Source: Streptomyces achromogenes (lineage in GTDB: Bacteria > Actinomycetota > Actinomycetes > Streptomycetales > Streptomycetaceae). Taken from it: a stretch of 64,000 bases of DNA. Position 1 is the first letter of the stretch, and every line of letters begins with the position of its first letter. Of this stretch, positions 1 through 21,287 are shown in pieces. The stretch is from contig NZ_JAUSYH010000001.1 in NCBI RefSeq assembly GCF_030816715.1, positions 7,626,001-7,690,000 on the forward strand, in the 5' to 3' direction. Below the pieces are notes generated by a model. That model was not told the origin of the DNA. It made no database searches and was given only the letters and a program-made list of their open reading frames with translations. A program made the translations under genes and the position numbers.

Positions 1-449
1 CCGTGCTCCAGGAGGAGATTCCCCGGGAATTCGTCAAGGACGAAACGCGGGCGGACGCACTGGTCGAAGAATTGCTCCGTGTCACCCCGTCGACGGCGAT
101 CAGTTTCCCGCGAGTGGCTCTCGAGGACATCGAACTCGGTGATATCCGGGTACGGGCGGGTGAAGCGGTGGTCGTCTCCTTGCTGCACGGAAATCGCGAC
201 GACAAGGTATTCATTGAACCGGAGCTCCTGCGGGACGACAGGCCATCGGCCCATCTCACCTTCGGACACGGAATACACCGCTGTCTCGGAGCGCCCCTGG
301 CGCGGCTCCAGGTGCGGACGGCGCTCGTTGAACTGTTCGAGTTCTTTCCCGCACTGCGGCTGGCCGAGGACGGGCCCGCGGCGCCCGCCGTCGTGTGGAA
401 GGACGGACTGATCACCCGGGGCCTCAGCTCGTTGCGGGTGACGTGGTGA
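1..449 (+). CDS. ilaD: Cytochrome P450, C-terminal part (cut by left edge)
   Basis: Only the last ~149 codons are present; the gene starts left of the window. The K-helix ExxR is visible (ELLR, near residue 22 of the visible part), followed by the haem-ligand loop FGHGIHRCLG near residue 87, so this is a genuine P450 tail and not a separate small gene. The I-helix oxygen-activation motif lies outside the window. It ends 114 bp before the PKS on the same strand. That position matches the P450 directly upstream of the PKS in the ilamycin cluster, and the symbol is assigned from this order. My inference is that it oxidises the PKS-derived hexenoyl chain at C-2 on the way to 2-amino-4-hexenoate; the sequence alone does not show its substrate. 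Confidence 0.85.
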   Translation, partial: VLQEEIPREFVKDETRADALVEELLRVTPSTAISFPRVALEDIELGDIRVRAGEAVVVSLLHGNRDDKVFIEPELLRDDRPSAHLTFGHGIHRCLGAPLARLQVRTALVELFEFFPALRLAEDGPAAPAVVWKDGLITRGLSSLRVTW

Positions 450-497
450 GCCGTCGCCGGCGCCCGTAGGACACGGAGCCACAAAGACCCACAGAGC

Positions 498-533
498 AGA
501 AGCACCGGCAGAACCAGAAGCACCGGCAGAACC
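498..533 (+). repeat. 18-bp tandem repeat, two copies, between P450 and PKS
   Basis: Two perfect adjacent copies of AGAAGCACCGGCAGAACC (498-515 and 516-533) fill the spacer ahead of the PKS start. The purine-rich run that follows (GAAGGGG, near 545-550) is the likely ribosome binding region for the GTG at 564. No regulator site is recognised in it; slippage or a repeated binding site are both possible. Confidence 0.8.
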
Positions 534-563
534 AGTGGGATCAGAAGGGGCAGGGAACCGACA

Positions 564-14910
<14,347 letters not shown>

Positions 14911-14921
<11 letters not shown>

Positions 14922-15669
14922 CGCGGGCGGCTGGACGATGTCCTTCAACCCGGGCCGGGACGCACGGTTCCGCCTGGTCTGCTTTCCGCACGCGGGCGGT
15001 TCCGCCGGGGCCTTCTTCCCGCTGGCGCGCGCCGCGCCGCCCGGACTGGAGGTGGTCGGCGTCCAGTACCCGGGACGCCTGTGGCGCCGTACGGAACCGG
15101 CCGTCACCGACATCCGCGGCCTGGCGCGCGGCGCGGCGGACGCGCTGCTGGCCGAGCGGGATCTGCCGACCGCCGTCCTCGGCCACAGCATGGGCGCGCT
15201 GGTCGCCTTCGAGACCGTACGGCTGTTGCAGCGGGAGCGGCCGGGAGCCGTCGGGCACCTCTTCGCCTCCGGCAGTCGCGCGCCGTCCCGCCCGCGCGAG
15301 GAGGTCCAGCGGGCGCGGTGGACCGACGAGCGGATCATCGCCGAGCTGCGCGTCCTGGGCGGCACCGGCGACCGGCTGATCTCCGACGAGGAGGCGCTGC
15401 GCCAGGCCCTGCCGGCCCTGCGCGACGACTACCGCGCGCTGGCCGCCTACCGGCCCTCTCCCGGCGCGTGCGTCAGGGTGCCGCTCACCGTGCTCGTGGG
15501 GCGCGAGGACCCGAAAGCGGGGCCGGAGCACGCCGCGGACTGGCGGCCGCACACCGGCGCGGCCTTCGCATTCAGGGTGTTTCCCGGCGGTCACTTCTTT
15601 CTCGATGAGAACGCCGCGGAACTGCTGGACCTCGTGCAGTGCAGCCTTGTGATGCCGCAACGCCCGTGA
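14911..15669 (+). CDS. Type II thioesterase
   Basis: A 252-residue alpha/beta hydrolase of the RifR/GrsT type. N-terminal FPHAGGSAGAFF, nucleophile elbow GHSMG near residue 91, and a late GGHFFL motif supplying the catalytic histidine. The ATG at 14911 overlaps the PKS stop by 11 bp, so the two are translationally coupled; an upstream in-frame ATG at 14872 would give a longer N-terminus unlike the family. The PKS has no TE domain of its own, so this enzyme is the natural candidate to release hex-4-enoic acid, or to edit mis-primed carriers of the PKS and NRPS. The position corresponds to ilaF as I recall the cluster; the release role is inferred. Confidence 0.9.
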
Positions 15670-15720
15670 GAGTCTTTCGGGCGCCATCCAAAAGAAATGC
15701 ATGAAGAGAATGGAGAGGCG

Positions 15721-15957
15721 ATGTCGAATCCGTTCGAGGACGAAAACGCCGCGTACGTGGTACTGATCAACGACGAACTTCAGTATTCGCTGTGGCCGGT
15801 GATCGTCGACATTCCCGACGGCTGGCACTCGGTGTTCGGTGAGGCCCCGAGGTCCGAGTGCCTGGACTACATAGACCAGCACTGGACGGACATGCGTCCC
15901 AAGAGCCTGGTGGACGCGATGGGCGCGGCGGCCGGCGCCCGGGACCGCACCGAATGA
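15721..15957 (+). CDS. MbtH-like NRPS chaperone
   Basis: A 78-residue protein with the family signature: NPFEDENAAYVVLIND near the start, then SLWP, IPDGW, and CLDYIDQHWTDMRPKSL. MbtH proteins bind adenylation domains and are often needed for their folding or activity. The ATG at 15721 follows a GGAGAGG ribosome binding site; an upstream in-frame ATG at 15697 would add eight residues not typical of the family. The stop overlaps the start of the next gene (ATGA at 15954), so it is co-translated with the aminotransferase. It is the only MbtH homologue in the window and presumably serves the giant NRPS. Confidence 0.95.
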   Translation: MSNPFEDENAAYVVLINDELQYSLWPVIVDIPDGWHSVFGEAPRSECLDYIDQHWTDMRPKSLVDAMGAAAGARDRTE

Positions 15958-17087
15958 CCACCCCGTCCGGCCCGGGCCGTCCGCCCGCGGCCCGGCCGCG
16001 GGTCCGGACGGATCTGGACGGCCTGCCGCTCTTCCGGGGAAGGGCCGCCGAACCCGGAACGATCGGCCTGGACTGCAACGAGTCGCCGTTCGCGCCGCCC
16101 GCAGCCGTGCAGGCCGCGCTGTCCGGTGCCGTCCAGGGGCTGAACCGCTACCCCGACAACTCGTCCGCCGACCTCACCGCCCGGCTCGCCGAGCGTCACG
16201 GAGTGCCGCCCGCCACCGTCTGTCTGGGGCCGGGGTCGGTGGGCCTGTGCGTGCAGTTGATCCAGATCACCTGTGCGGCGGGCGACGAAGTGATCGTCCC
16301 CTGGCGCTCGTTCGAGGTCTATCCGTCCCTCGCCGGGACGGCGGGCGCGGTGGTGCGCCGGGTCCCGCTGACCTCGGGGCACGCCCTCGACCTGCCGGCG
16401 ATGGCCGCGGCGATCTCCGACCGCACCCGGCTGGTCTTCGTGTGCTCGCCCAACAACCCGACCGGGACATCCGTGTCCCGGTCGGCCGTGGAGCGCTTCC
16501 TCGCCGAGGTGCCGCCGGACGTCCTGGTGGTCCTCGACGAGGCGTACGCGGAGTTCACCGAGCAGGAGGCCGACCCGCTCGACGGGTTCGGCCTGGTGCG
16601 CGACCTGTTGCGGCAGGGGCGTACCAACGTGGTCGCGCTCCGCACCTTCTCCAAGGCGTACGGGCTGGCCGGGCTGCGGATCGGCTACTGCCTGTCCGCC
16701 CCGCCGGTGGCCGAACTGCTGGGCCGGGTCGCGGTCCCGTACGCGGTCGGCACCCTCGCCCAGCGGGCCGCGGTCGCCGCGCTGGACTGCGAGCGGGAAG
16801 TGCGGGAGCGCTGCCGGCACCTCACCGAGGAGCGGGAGCGGGTCCGGGCCGCTCTGCTCGACGCGGGCTGGGACGTGCCGGTCAGCGGCGCGAACTTCCT
16901 GTGGCTGGCTGCCGGTTCGGCCGCGGAGGCCTTCGCCGCGCACTGCCGCGAGCAGCGGATCCTGGTCAGGGCCTTTCCCGGCGAGGGGGTACGGGTGACG
17001 GTCGGCGCGGACACCGAGAACGACGCCTTCCTGGCCGCGGCGGCACGGTTCGCCCCCATCGACGCGGGCGGCGCCGTCGGGAGATGA
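15954..17087 (+). CDS. PLP-dependent aminotransferase, HisC-like
   Basis: A 377-residue fold-type I aminotransferase related to histidinol-phosphate aminotransferase. Visible hallmarks: LDCNESPF near the N-terminus, the CSPNNPTGT loop, LDEAYAEF (pyridine-N aspartate) and FSKAYGLAGLRIGY carrying the Schiff-base lysine. It overlaps the MbtH gene by four bases and follows PKS and TE in one run. It is unlikely to be the housekeeping histidine enzyme because no other his gene is near. I infer that it aminates 2-oxohex-4-enoate to L-2-amino-4-hexenoate, the last step of crotylglycine supply. The ATG at 15954 is chosen over the longer frame from 15858, which would lie inside the MbtH gene. Confidence 0.9.
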   Translation: MTTPSGPGRPPAARPRVRTDLDGLPLFRGRAAEPGTIGLDCNESPFAPPAAVQAALSGAVQGLNRYPDNSSADLTARLAERHGVPPATVCLGPGSVGLCVQLIQITCAAGDEVIVPWRSFEVYPSLAGTAGAVVRRVPLTSGHALDLPAMAAAISDRTRLVFVCSPNNPTGTSVSRSAVERFLAEVPPDVLVVLDEAYAEFTEQEADPLDGFGLVRDLLRQGRTNVVALRTFSKAYGLAGLRIGYCLSAPPVAELLGRVAVPYAVGTLAQRAAVAALDCEREVRERCRHLTEERERVRAALLDAGWDVPVSGANFLWLAAGSAAEAFAAHCREQRILVRAFPGEGVRVTVGADTENDAFLAAAARFAPIDAGGAVGR

Positions 17088-17160
17088 AGCCGTCCGGCTC
17101 CCACGCGACACCTGCCCTCGGTGCCTCCGTGCCTGTGTAGCTGCTGTCTCCGTGCCTGTG

Positions 17161-17196
17161 TTCCTCCGTTCCTCCGTTCCTCCGTTCCTCCGTTCC
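17161..17196 (+). repeat. TTCCTCCG tandem repeat in an intergenic gap
   Basis: Four perfect copies of TTCCTCCG followed by a partial copy, between the aminotransferase and the exporter operon. The preceding ~50 bases hold looser variants (GTGCCTGTG, CTCCGTGCC). The pyrimidine-rich strand matches the coding strand. No hairpin terminator is obvious, so its function is unclear. Confidence 0.85.
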
Positions 17197-17228
17197 GGTG
17201 ACTTCATCCGCTGGTTTTCAACTTCTGG

Positions 17229-17258
17229 TTGACAACTACTGGTTGAAGTTGCCAGGCT
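17229..17258 (+). promoter_or_regulatory. Promoter with repeat operator for exporter operon; leaderless start
   Basis: TTGACA (17229-17234), an 18-bp spacer and CAGGCT (17253-17258) place the transcription start at or next to the ATG at 17265, so the mRNA is probably leaderless. CTGGTT occurs three times at about 14-bp spacing from 17211, and CAACTTC / GAAGTTG form an inverted repeat around the -35 region. This looks like the operator of a TetR-, MarR- or PadR-type repressor, but no such regulator is encoded nearby. Confidence 0.6.
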
Positions 17259-17264
17259 CCTCCC

Positions 17265-17750
17265 ATGACCGATCATGCGGAGGGGCCGGACGCCCTGGAT
17301 CGTGCCGAAGACCCCGACCATGCCCGTGCCCGCCGGGAGCATGTCGCGCTGCGGCACGTGGTCGAGCGGCTGGCCGACGCCGAGCGGCCGGGGCCGACCG
17401 ACCCGGCGGCTCGCCTCACCGCTCAGGAGGCCGTCCATCTCATCGCCTCCTGGGCCGCCGGCGGCGGGCGTTTTGCCGACGCGCCCGAGATGGACAGGAC
17501 CGACATCATGGCGGCCCTGACGTTGCTCCCGCGCGCCCGCGCCGACTTGGACGTACTGGAGGCGAGCCTGCTGTTCGTCGCCCGGGACATCGGCCTGACC
17601 TGGCAGGACATCGCCTACGGCCTCGGCCTGCGGTCCCCGCAGGCGGCGCAGAAGCGGGCCGGACGCGGCACCCAGAGCCCGGGCCCGACCCCACCGTTAC
17701 GGCCACAGACCCCAGCCGCAAGCGACCCCAAGGGTGAATGTGAGCACTGA
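17265..17750 (+). CDS. Small HTH-like protein ahead of the ABC exporter
   Basis: 161 residues, hydrophilic. The N-terminal half is rich in Arg, His and Glu. Residues ~105-130 (SLLFVARDIGLTWQDIAYGLGL followed by RSPQAAQKRAGRG) look like a helix-turn-helix of the kind seen in small Streptomyces DNA-binding proteins, followed by a low-complexity Pro-rich tail. The stop lies inside the start region of the ATPase gene (overlap 11 bp with the GTG at 17740), so it is translationally coupled to the exporter. I infer a regulatory or accessory role for the exporter; I do not recognise a named family. The ATG is taken because the promoter places transcription start on it. Confidence 0.75.
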   Translation: MTDHAEGPDALDRAEDPDHARARREHVALRHVVERLADAERPGPTDPAARLTAQEAVHLIASWAAGGGRFADAPEMDRTDIMAALTLLPRARADLDVLEASLLFVARDIGLTWQDIAYGLGLRSPQAAQKRAGRGTQSPGPTPPLRPQTPAASDPKGECEH

Positions 17751-18750
17751 ACTCGCGGTCGAGACCGTCGGCATGGTGAAGTCCTTCGGGACCACCAAGG
17801 CCGTCGACGGCCTCGACCTGTCCGTCCCGGCCGGCGCCGTCTACGGAGTCCTCGGACCCAACGGCGCCGGCAAGACCACGACCCTGCGCATCCTGGCGAC
17901 ACTGCTCGCACCCGACGCGGGCAGCGCCCGGGTCTTCGGTCACGACGTCGTCCGCGAAGCGAACCGCGTACGGGAACGAGTCAGCCTCACCGGCCAGTTC
18001 GCCAGCGTCGACAACGACCTCACGGGCATGGAGAACCTGTTGCTGCTCGCGCGGCTGCACGGATACCGCGCCACGGCCGCCCGGGAGCGCGCACGCGACC
18101 TGCTGGAGGCGTTCGACCTGGTCGAGGCCGCCGACCGCCCGGCCCGCGGCTACTCCGGCGGAATGCGCCGCCGGCTGGACGTGGCCGCCGGGCTCATCGT
18201 CCGGCCTCAGCTGATGTTCCTCGACGAGCCGACCACGGGACTCGACCCCCGCAGCCGTAACGAGGTCTGGGCCATCATCCGGGCGACCGTCGAGCGCGGC
18301 ACGACCGTGCTGCTCACCACCCAGTACCTGGAAGAGGCCGACCAGCTCGCGCAGCGCGTCGCGGTCATCGACCACGGCAAGCTGGTCGCCGAGGGCACCC
18401 CCGGCGAGCTGAAGTCCTCGGTGGGCCGCGGCTCACTGCGCGTCGAACTGACGGACCCCGACGATCTGCCGGAGGCGAGCCGCATCCTCGTCGGTGCTCT
18501 GGGTGTGCCGGCCGAGACCACCGGCCCGGCCCAACTCACCGCGCGGGGCACCGATCCCCGGAGCGTGGCGCACGCCCTGGGCGAACTCACCCGCACCATC
18601 GAGGTCGACGACTTCGCCATGGACCGCCCGAGCCTGGACGAGGTGTTCCTCGCGCTGACCGGGCGGCCCCCGACCTCCGAGGTGCCCGCCGCCCGCAAGC
18701 CGGGCCGCAAGTCCGGCCGCAAGCCCGCCACGAACGAGGAGAGCCGATGA
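17740..18750 (+). CDS. ABC exporter ATP-binding subunit, DrrA-like
   Basis: A 336-residue nucleotide-binding domain of the daunorubicin-resistance type. Walker A GPNGAGKTTT (~residue 44), Q-loop at LTGQF, signature YSGGMRRRLD, Walker B LMFLDEPT, then the DrrA-type C-terminal extension ending in a basic tail. I chose the GTG at 17740 because AAGGG (17730-17734) sits five bases upstream; the GTG at 17734 is the alternative and adds two residues. The stop overlaps the permease start. With the permease it should export the finished peptide or give self-resistance. Confidence 0.93.
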   Translation: MSTELAVETVGMVKSFGTTKAVDGLDLSVPAGAVYGVLGPNGAGKTTTLRILATLLAPDAGSARVFGHDVVREANRVRERVSLTGQFASVDNDLTGMENLLLLARLHGYRATAARERARDLLEAFDLVEAADRPARGYSGGMRRRLDVAAGLIVRPQLMFLDEPTTGLDPRSRNEVWAIIRATVERGTTVLLTTQYLEEADQLAQRVAVIDHGKLVAEGTPGELKSSVGRGSLRVELTDPDDLPEASRILVGALGVPAETTGPAQLTARGTDPRSVAHALGELTRTIEVDDFAMDRPSLDEVFLALTGRPPTSEVPAARKPGRKSGRKPATNEESR

Positions 18751-19580
18751 CGACCGCCGCGCGCCCGATCGAGGCGGAGGAGAGGCTGCTCAGGGTCCTC
18801 GGCGAGGACACCCGCCCCCAGCAGCGGCCCGGGGCGCTGTCCACGTCGCTCACGATGGGCTGGCGGGCGCTGGTGAAGATCAAGCGCTCGCCGGGACAGC
18901 TGTTCAACGCGACCATCACCCCCGTGATGTTCACGCTGATCTTCACCTACCTCTTCGGCGGCGCGATCTCCGGCAGCAGCCGCGAGTACCTGCAGTTCCT
19001 GCTGCCCGGCATCCTCGTGCAGGGCGTGCTGTTCATCTCCACACAGACCGGTGTGGCCCTCACCACCGACCTCCAACAGGGCATCTTCGACCGCTTCAAG
19101 TCGATGCCGATCTGGCGGCCGTCCCCGCTGACCGGCGCCCTGATCGGCGACGTGGTGCGCTATCTGATCTCGTCGGCCGTCGTGGTCGCCGTCGGGCTCG
19201 CCCTGGGCTTCCGGCCCGACGGCGGAGTGCTCGGCGTCACCGGCGGCGTGCTCCTCGCCGTCCTCTTCGGCTTCTGCGTCTCATGGATCTGGACGTTCCT
19301 CGGCCTGGTGCTGCGCACCCCGCAGGGTGTCTCCGCGCTCGGCATGCTGCTGCTGTCGCTCCTGACCTTCGCCAGCAACATCTTCGCCGAGCCGACCACC
19401 ATGCCCGGCTGGCTGGAGGCGTTCGTCGACATCAACCCCATCGGGTACGTGGTCACCGCGAGCCGCTCCCTCATGAACGGGGACGGCACGGCCGACCTCG
19501 CTCCCGCCCTCGTCTCCTGCGCGGTGCTGCTGATCCTGTTCGTGCCGCTCAGCCTGCTGCGCTACAACAAGAGCGAATAA
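18747..19580 (+). CDS. ABC-2 type exporter permease, DrrB-like
   Basis: 277 residues with about six hydrophobic segments: LFNATITPVMFTLIFTYLF, the FLLPGILVQGVLFIS region, YLISSAVVVAVGLALGF, a following GVLLAVLFGFCVSWIWTF segment, VSALGMLLLSLLTF and the C-terminal ALVSCAVLLILFVPL. This is the ABC-2 architecture. It starts by ATGA overlap with the ATPase gene, giving a coupled HTH-ATPase-permease operon. A hairpin terminator follows directly. It acts in the cytoplasmic membrane as partner of the preceding ATPase. Confidence 0.92.
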   Translation: MTTAARPIEAEERLLRVLGEDTRPQQRPGALSTSLTMGWRALVKIKRSPGQLFNATITPVMFTLIFTYLFGGAISGSSREYLQFLLPGILVQGVLFISTQTGVALTTDLQQGIFDRFKSMPIWRPSPLTGALIGDVVRYLISSAVVVAVGLALGFRPDGGVLGVTGGVLLAVLFGFCVSWIWTFLGLVLRTPQGVSALGMLLLSLLTFASNIFAEPTTMPGWLEAFVDINPIGYVVTASRSLMNGDGTADLAPALVSCAVLLILFVPLSLLRYNKSE

Positions 19581-19585
19581 AGGAG

Positions 19586-19604
19586 CGGGCTGTAATTCAG
19601 CCCG
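19586..19604 (+). terminator. Hairpin terminator after exporter operon
   Basis: Perfect 7-bp stem CGGGCTG / CAGCCCG with a TAATT loop, five bases after the permease stop codon. There is no clear T run, which is usual in Streptomyces. It separates the exporter operon from the P450 promoter downstream. Confidence 0.75.
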
Positions 19605-19637
19605 TCAAACGGCGTTCCCCTCGTAATTTTTGAACGT

Positions 19638-19666
19638 TTGCCGCCGGTGGAGACCGTGGATAGCAT
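19638..19666 (+). promoter_or_regulatory. Possible promoter for P450
   Basis: TTGCCG (19638-19643), a 17-bp spacer and TAGCAT (19661-19666) fit a Streptomyces vegetative-type promoter. It sits after the exporter terminator and about 40 bp before the P450 ribosome binding site. Confidence 0.4.
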
Positions 19667-19713
19667 CGTCCCCACCGCACCGGAAATCGTCCGAATTTTA
19701 TTGGGGGAGCGCC

Positions 19714-20925
19714 GTGCTCAACAGTGAGAATTCCCGGGTCGACGTCCCCGAGATCGCGATGGTCGACCCCGAGGTACTCAGCGATCCGATTTCCGCCTAT
19801 GGGAGGGCGAGGGAGCAGACCCCCATAGTGCGCCTCATGGCGCCCGGATTCGGTTCGATATGGGCGGTCACCCGCCACAGCGACGCCAAGGCCATGCTGA
19901 GCGACCCGCGCCTCGCCATGACCGCCGACAGCTGGAACCAGCGGATCCCGGACGACGTACGTCCCTACATGCTGACCATGTCGCACATGGACGGCGTCGA
20001 CCACGGCCGGCTGCGCAAGCTCGCCGTACGGGCCTTCACCGCCCGTCGCGCCGCAGCCCGCCGCGACATGATCCGGCAGAGCGCCGACCGGCTCCTCGAC
20101 GCCCTGCCCGGTCTCGCCGAAGAGGGCTCCGTCGACCTCCTGAAACACTTCGCCCAGCCGTTGCCCACCTTCGTGGTCGGCGACGTCATGGGCATCCCCG
20201 AGGCGGACCGGCCACTGTGGCGCGCCTACGTCGCCCGGATCAGCTCCGGAGGCCAGAGTTACGACGAGGCCCTGCGCGATGCCATCGAGGGCGCCAAGCG
20301 GGTCATCGAACTGCGGCGCGAAGAGCCCGGCGACGACCTGGTCTCCGACCTTCTGCGGGCCCAGGCCGAGGACGCGGACCGGATCAGCGACACCGAGCTG
20401 GTCACCATGGTGTGGCACACGGTCTTCGCAGGTCAGGACAATCTCGCCAACTTCATCGCCAACTCCGTGGTGGCCCTCCTCTCCCATCCGGAACAGCTCG
20501 CCGCCCTGCGCGCCGACCCGTCCCTGATGCCCCGGGCCGTTGAGGAGCTGATGCGGTGGCGGCCCCCGCTCCTGCTGACCGCCATCCGCTACGTCCTGGA
20601 GGACTTCGAGCTCTGCGGCGCGCGGGTGCGCGCCGGGGACTCCGTGGTGGCGGTGATCGCCTCCGCCAACCGCGACCCCCGCGTCTTCGACGACCCCGAC
20701 ACCCTCGACATCACCCGGCCCGCCGGCGCCGCGGTCCACTTCGGCTTCGGCCACGGAGCGCACTACTGCATCGGCGCCTCCCTGGCCGCCGTCGAGGCGG
20801 AGGTGGCGCTCGAGGCCCTGCTGAGCCGCTTCCCCGACGTCGCGCTCGCCGTCCCGCCCGAGGAGGTGCCGCGGCTGCCCAACCCCGGCAGCTGGCACCT
20901 CACCGCGCTCCCGGTCACCCTCTGA
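19714..20925 (+). CDS. ilaL: Cytochrome P450, probable leucine-oxidising tailoring enzyme
   Basis: 404 residues, typical bacterial class I P450. K-helix ELMR, haem loop FGFGHGAHYCIGAS with the cysteine ligand, and an I-helix FAGQDN where the usual AGxD/ET threonine is replaced by asparagine. The GTG at 19714 follows GGGGGAG at the right distance; the longer frame from 19630 would add 28 residues lying over the promoter. The position directly upstream of the NOS gene corresponds to IlaL/RufM, which I recall as the P450 that oxidises the leucine side chain in the finished peptide. That assignment rests on gene order plus family, not on substrate residues I can read. Confidence 0.85.
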   Translation: MLNSENSRVDVPEIAMVDPEVLSDPISAYGRAREQTPIVRLMAPGFGSIWAVTRHSDAKAMLSDPRLAMTADSWNQRIPDDVRPYMLTMSHMDGVDHGRLRKLAVRAFTARRAAARRDMIRQSADRLLDALPGLAEEGSVDLLKHFAQPLPTFVVGDVMGIPEADRPLWRAYVARISSGGQSYDEALRDAIEGAKRVIELRREEPGDDLVSDLLRAQAEDADRISDTELVTMVWHTVFAGQDNLANFIANSVVALLSHPEQLAALRADPSLMPRAVEELMRWRPPLLLTAIRYVLEDFELCGARVRAGDSVVAVIASANRDPRVFDDPDTLDITRPAGAAVHFGFGHGAHYCIGASLAAVEAEVALEALLSRFPDVALAVPPEEVPRLPNPGSWHLTALPVTL

Positions 20926-20930
20926 ACCCT

Positions 20931-20972
20931 CCGAGTCCTCCGAGTCCTCCGAGTCCTTCGCGTCCTTCGCGG
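20931..20972 (+). repeat. CTCCGAGTC / CTTCGCGTC short tandem repeats after P450
   Basis: Just after the P450 stop codon come copies of a nine-base CCTCCGAGT unit that shade into CCTTCGCGT. The style is close to the TTCCTCCG repeat at 17161. No strong hairpin is formed by the repeat itself. Confidence 0.75.
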
Positions 20973-21045
20973 GAATCGGCTTGCGAAATGACTCGAGGAA
21001 GCACGCGGCCCCGATGACGAAATTCCCGGGTGTTCGAGTGCTTCA

Positions 21046-21084
21046 TTGACGGCAGTCGGGTCGAACCATAGATTGACGACTGCC
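21046..21084 (+). promoter_or_regulatory. Strong promoter with dyad operator upstream of NOS
   Basis: TTGACG (21046-21051), a 17-bp spacer and TAGATT (21069-21074) give a near-consensus promoter, with start expected near 21081. An 8-bp inverted repeat GGCAGTCG (21051-21058) / CGACTGCC (21077-21084) brackets the spacer and -10 element and could bind a repressor. This promoter would drive the NOS, TxtE-like P450 and prenyltransferase genes through a ~205-nt leader. Confidence 0.6.
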
Positions 21085-21119
21085 CGAATTTCCCGCCTCC
21101 CGAAAAGCAATTGATTGCA

Positions 21120-21144
21120 GCACTCCCGAGATATTCGAGAGTGC
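21120..21144 (+). promoter_or_regulatory. Leader hairpin 1 of the NOS transcript
   Basis: GCACTC / GAGTGC arms with an inner CGA/TCG pairing and a GATAT loop, lying in the predicted 5' UTR and followed at once by a Shine-Dalgarno-like GGGGAGG. It may mask or expose that site. Confidence 0.45.
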
Positions 21145-21190
21145 GGGGAGGTGCCGTGGAAAAGCGGACCATGCGGGGAGGTGAACCGAT

Positions 21191-21208
21191 ATGCGTTACC
21201 TGCACTGA
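21191..21208 (+). CDS. Candidate five-codon leader peptide MRYLH
   Basis: ATG CGT TAC CTG CAC TGA preceded by an excellent ribosome binding site (GGGGAGGTGA, 21175-21184, nine bases from core to ATG). It contains Arg and Tyr codons, the amino acids consumed by the NOS and the nitrating P450 encoded downstream. A 12-bp hairpin begins 22 bases after its stop. This arrangement resembles ribosome-mediated attenuation, but five codons can also arise by chance. It overlaps a second possible small frame starting at the GTG at 21156. Confidence 0.35.
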   Translation: MRYLH

Positions 21209-21230
21209 AAGCAGAGATGAGAACGTACGG

Positions 21231-21266
21231 CCGTAGCCCGGCATGGTCAGACCAGCCGGGCTACGG
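21231..21266 (+). promoter_or_regulatory. 12-bp perfect hairpin just upstream of NOS start
   Basis: CCGTAGCCCGGC (21231-21242) pairs perfectly with GCCGGGCTACGG (21255-21266); inside the loop TGGT/ACCA can extend the stem. The ATG of the NOS gene is 22 bases downstream. There is no upstream gene close enough for this to be an ordinary terminator (the P450 stop is ~300 bp away), so I read it as an attenuator, a translational control element or an mRNA-stabilising structure. Confidence 0.7.
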
Positions 21267-21287
21267 CACCGTTGACGGGGGTTGCGC

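Noticed and set aside
17157..17196. TTCCTCCG repeats as a CRISPR array
   Set aside because: The units are 8 bp with no spacers and no cas genes are present; this is a simple tandem repeat.
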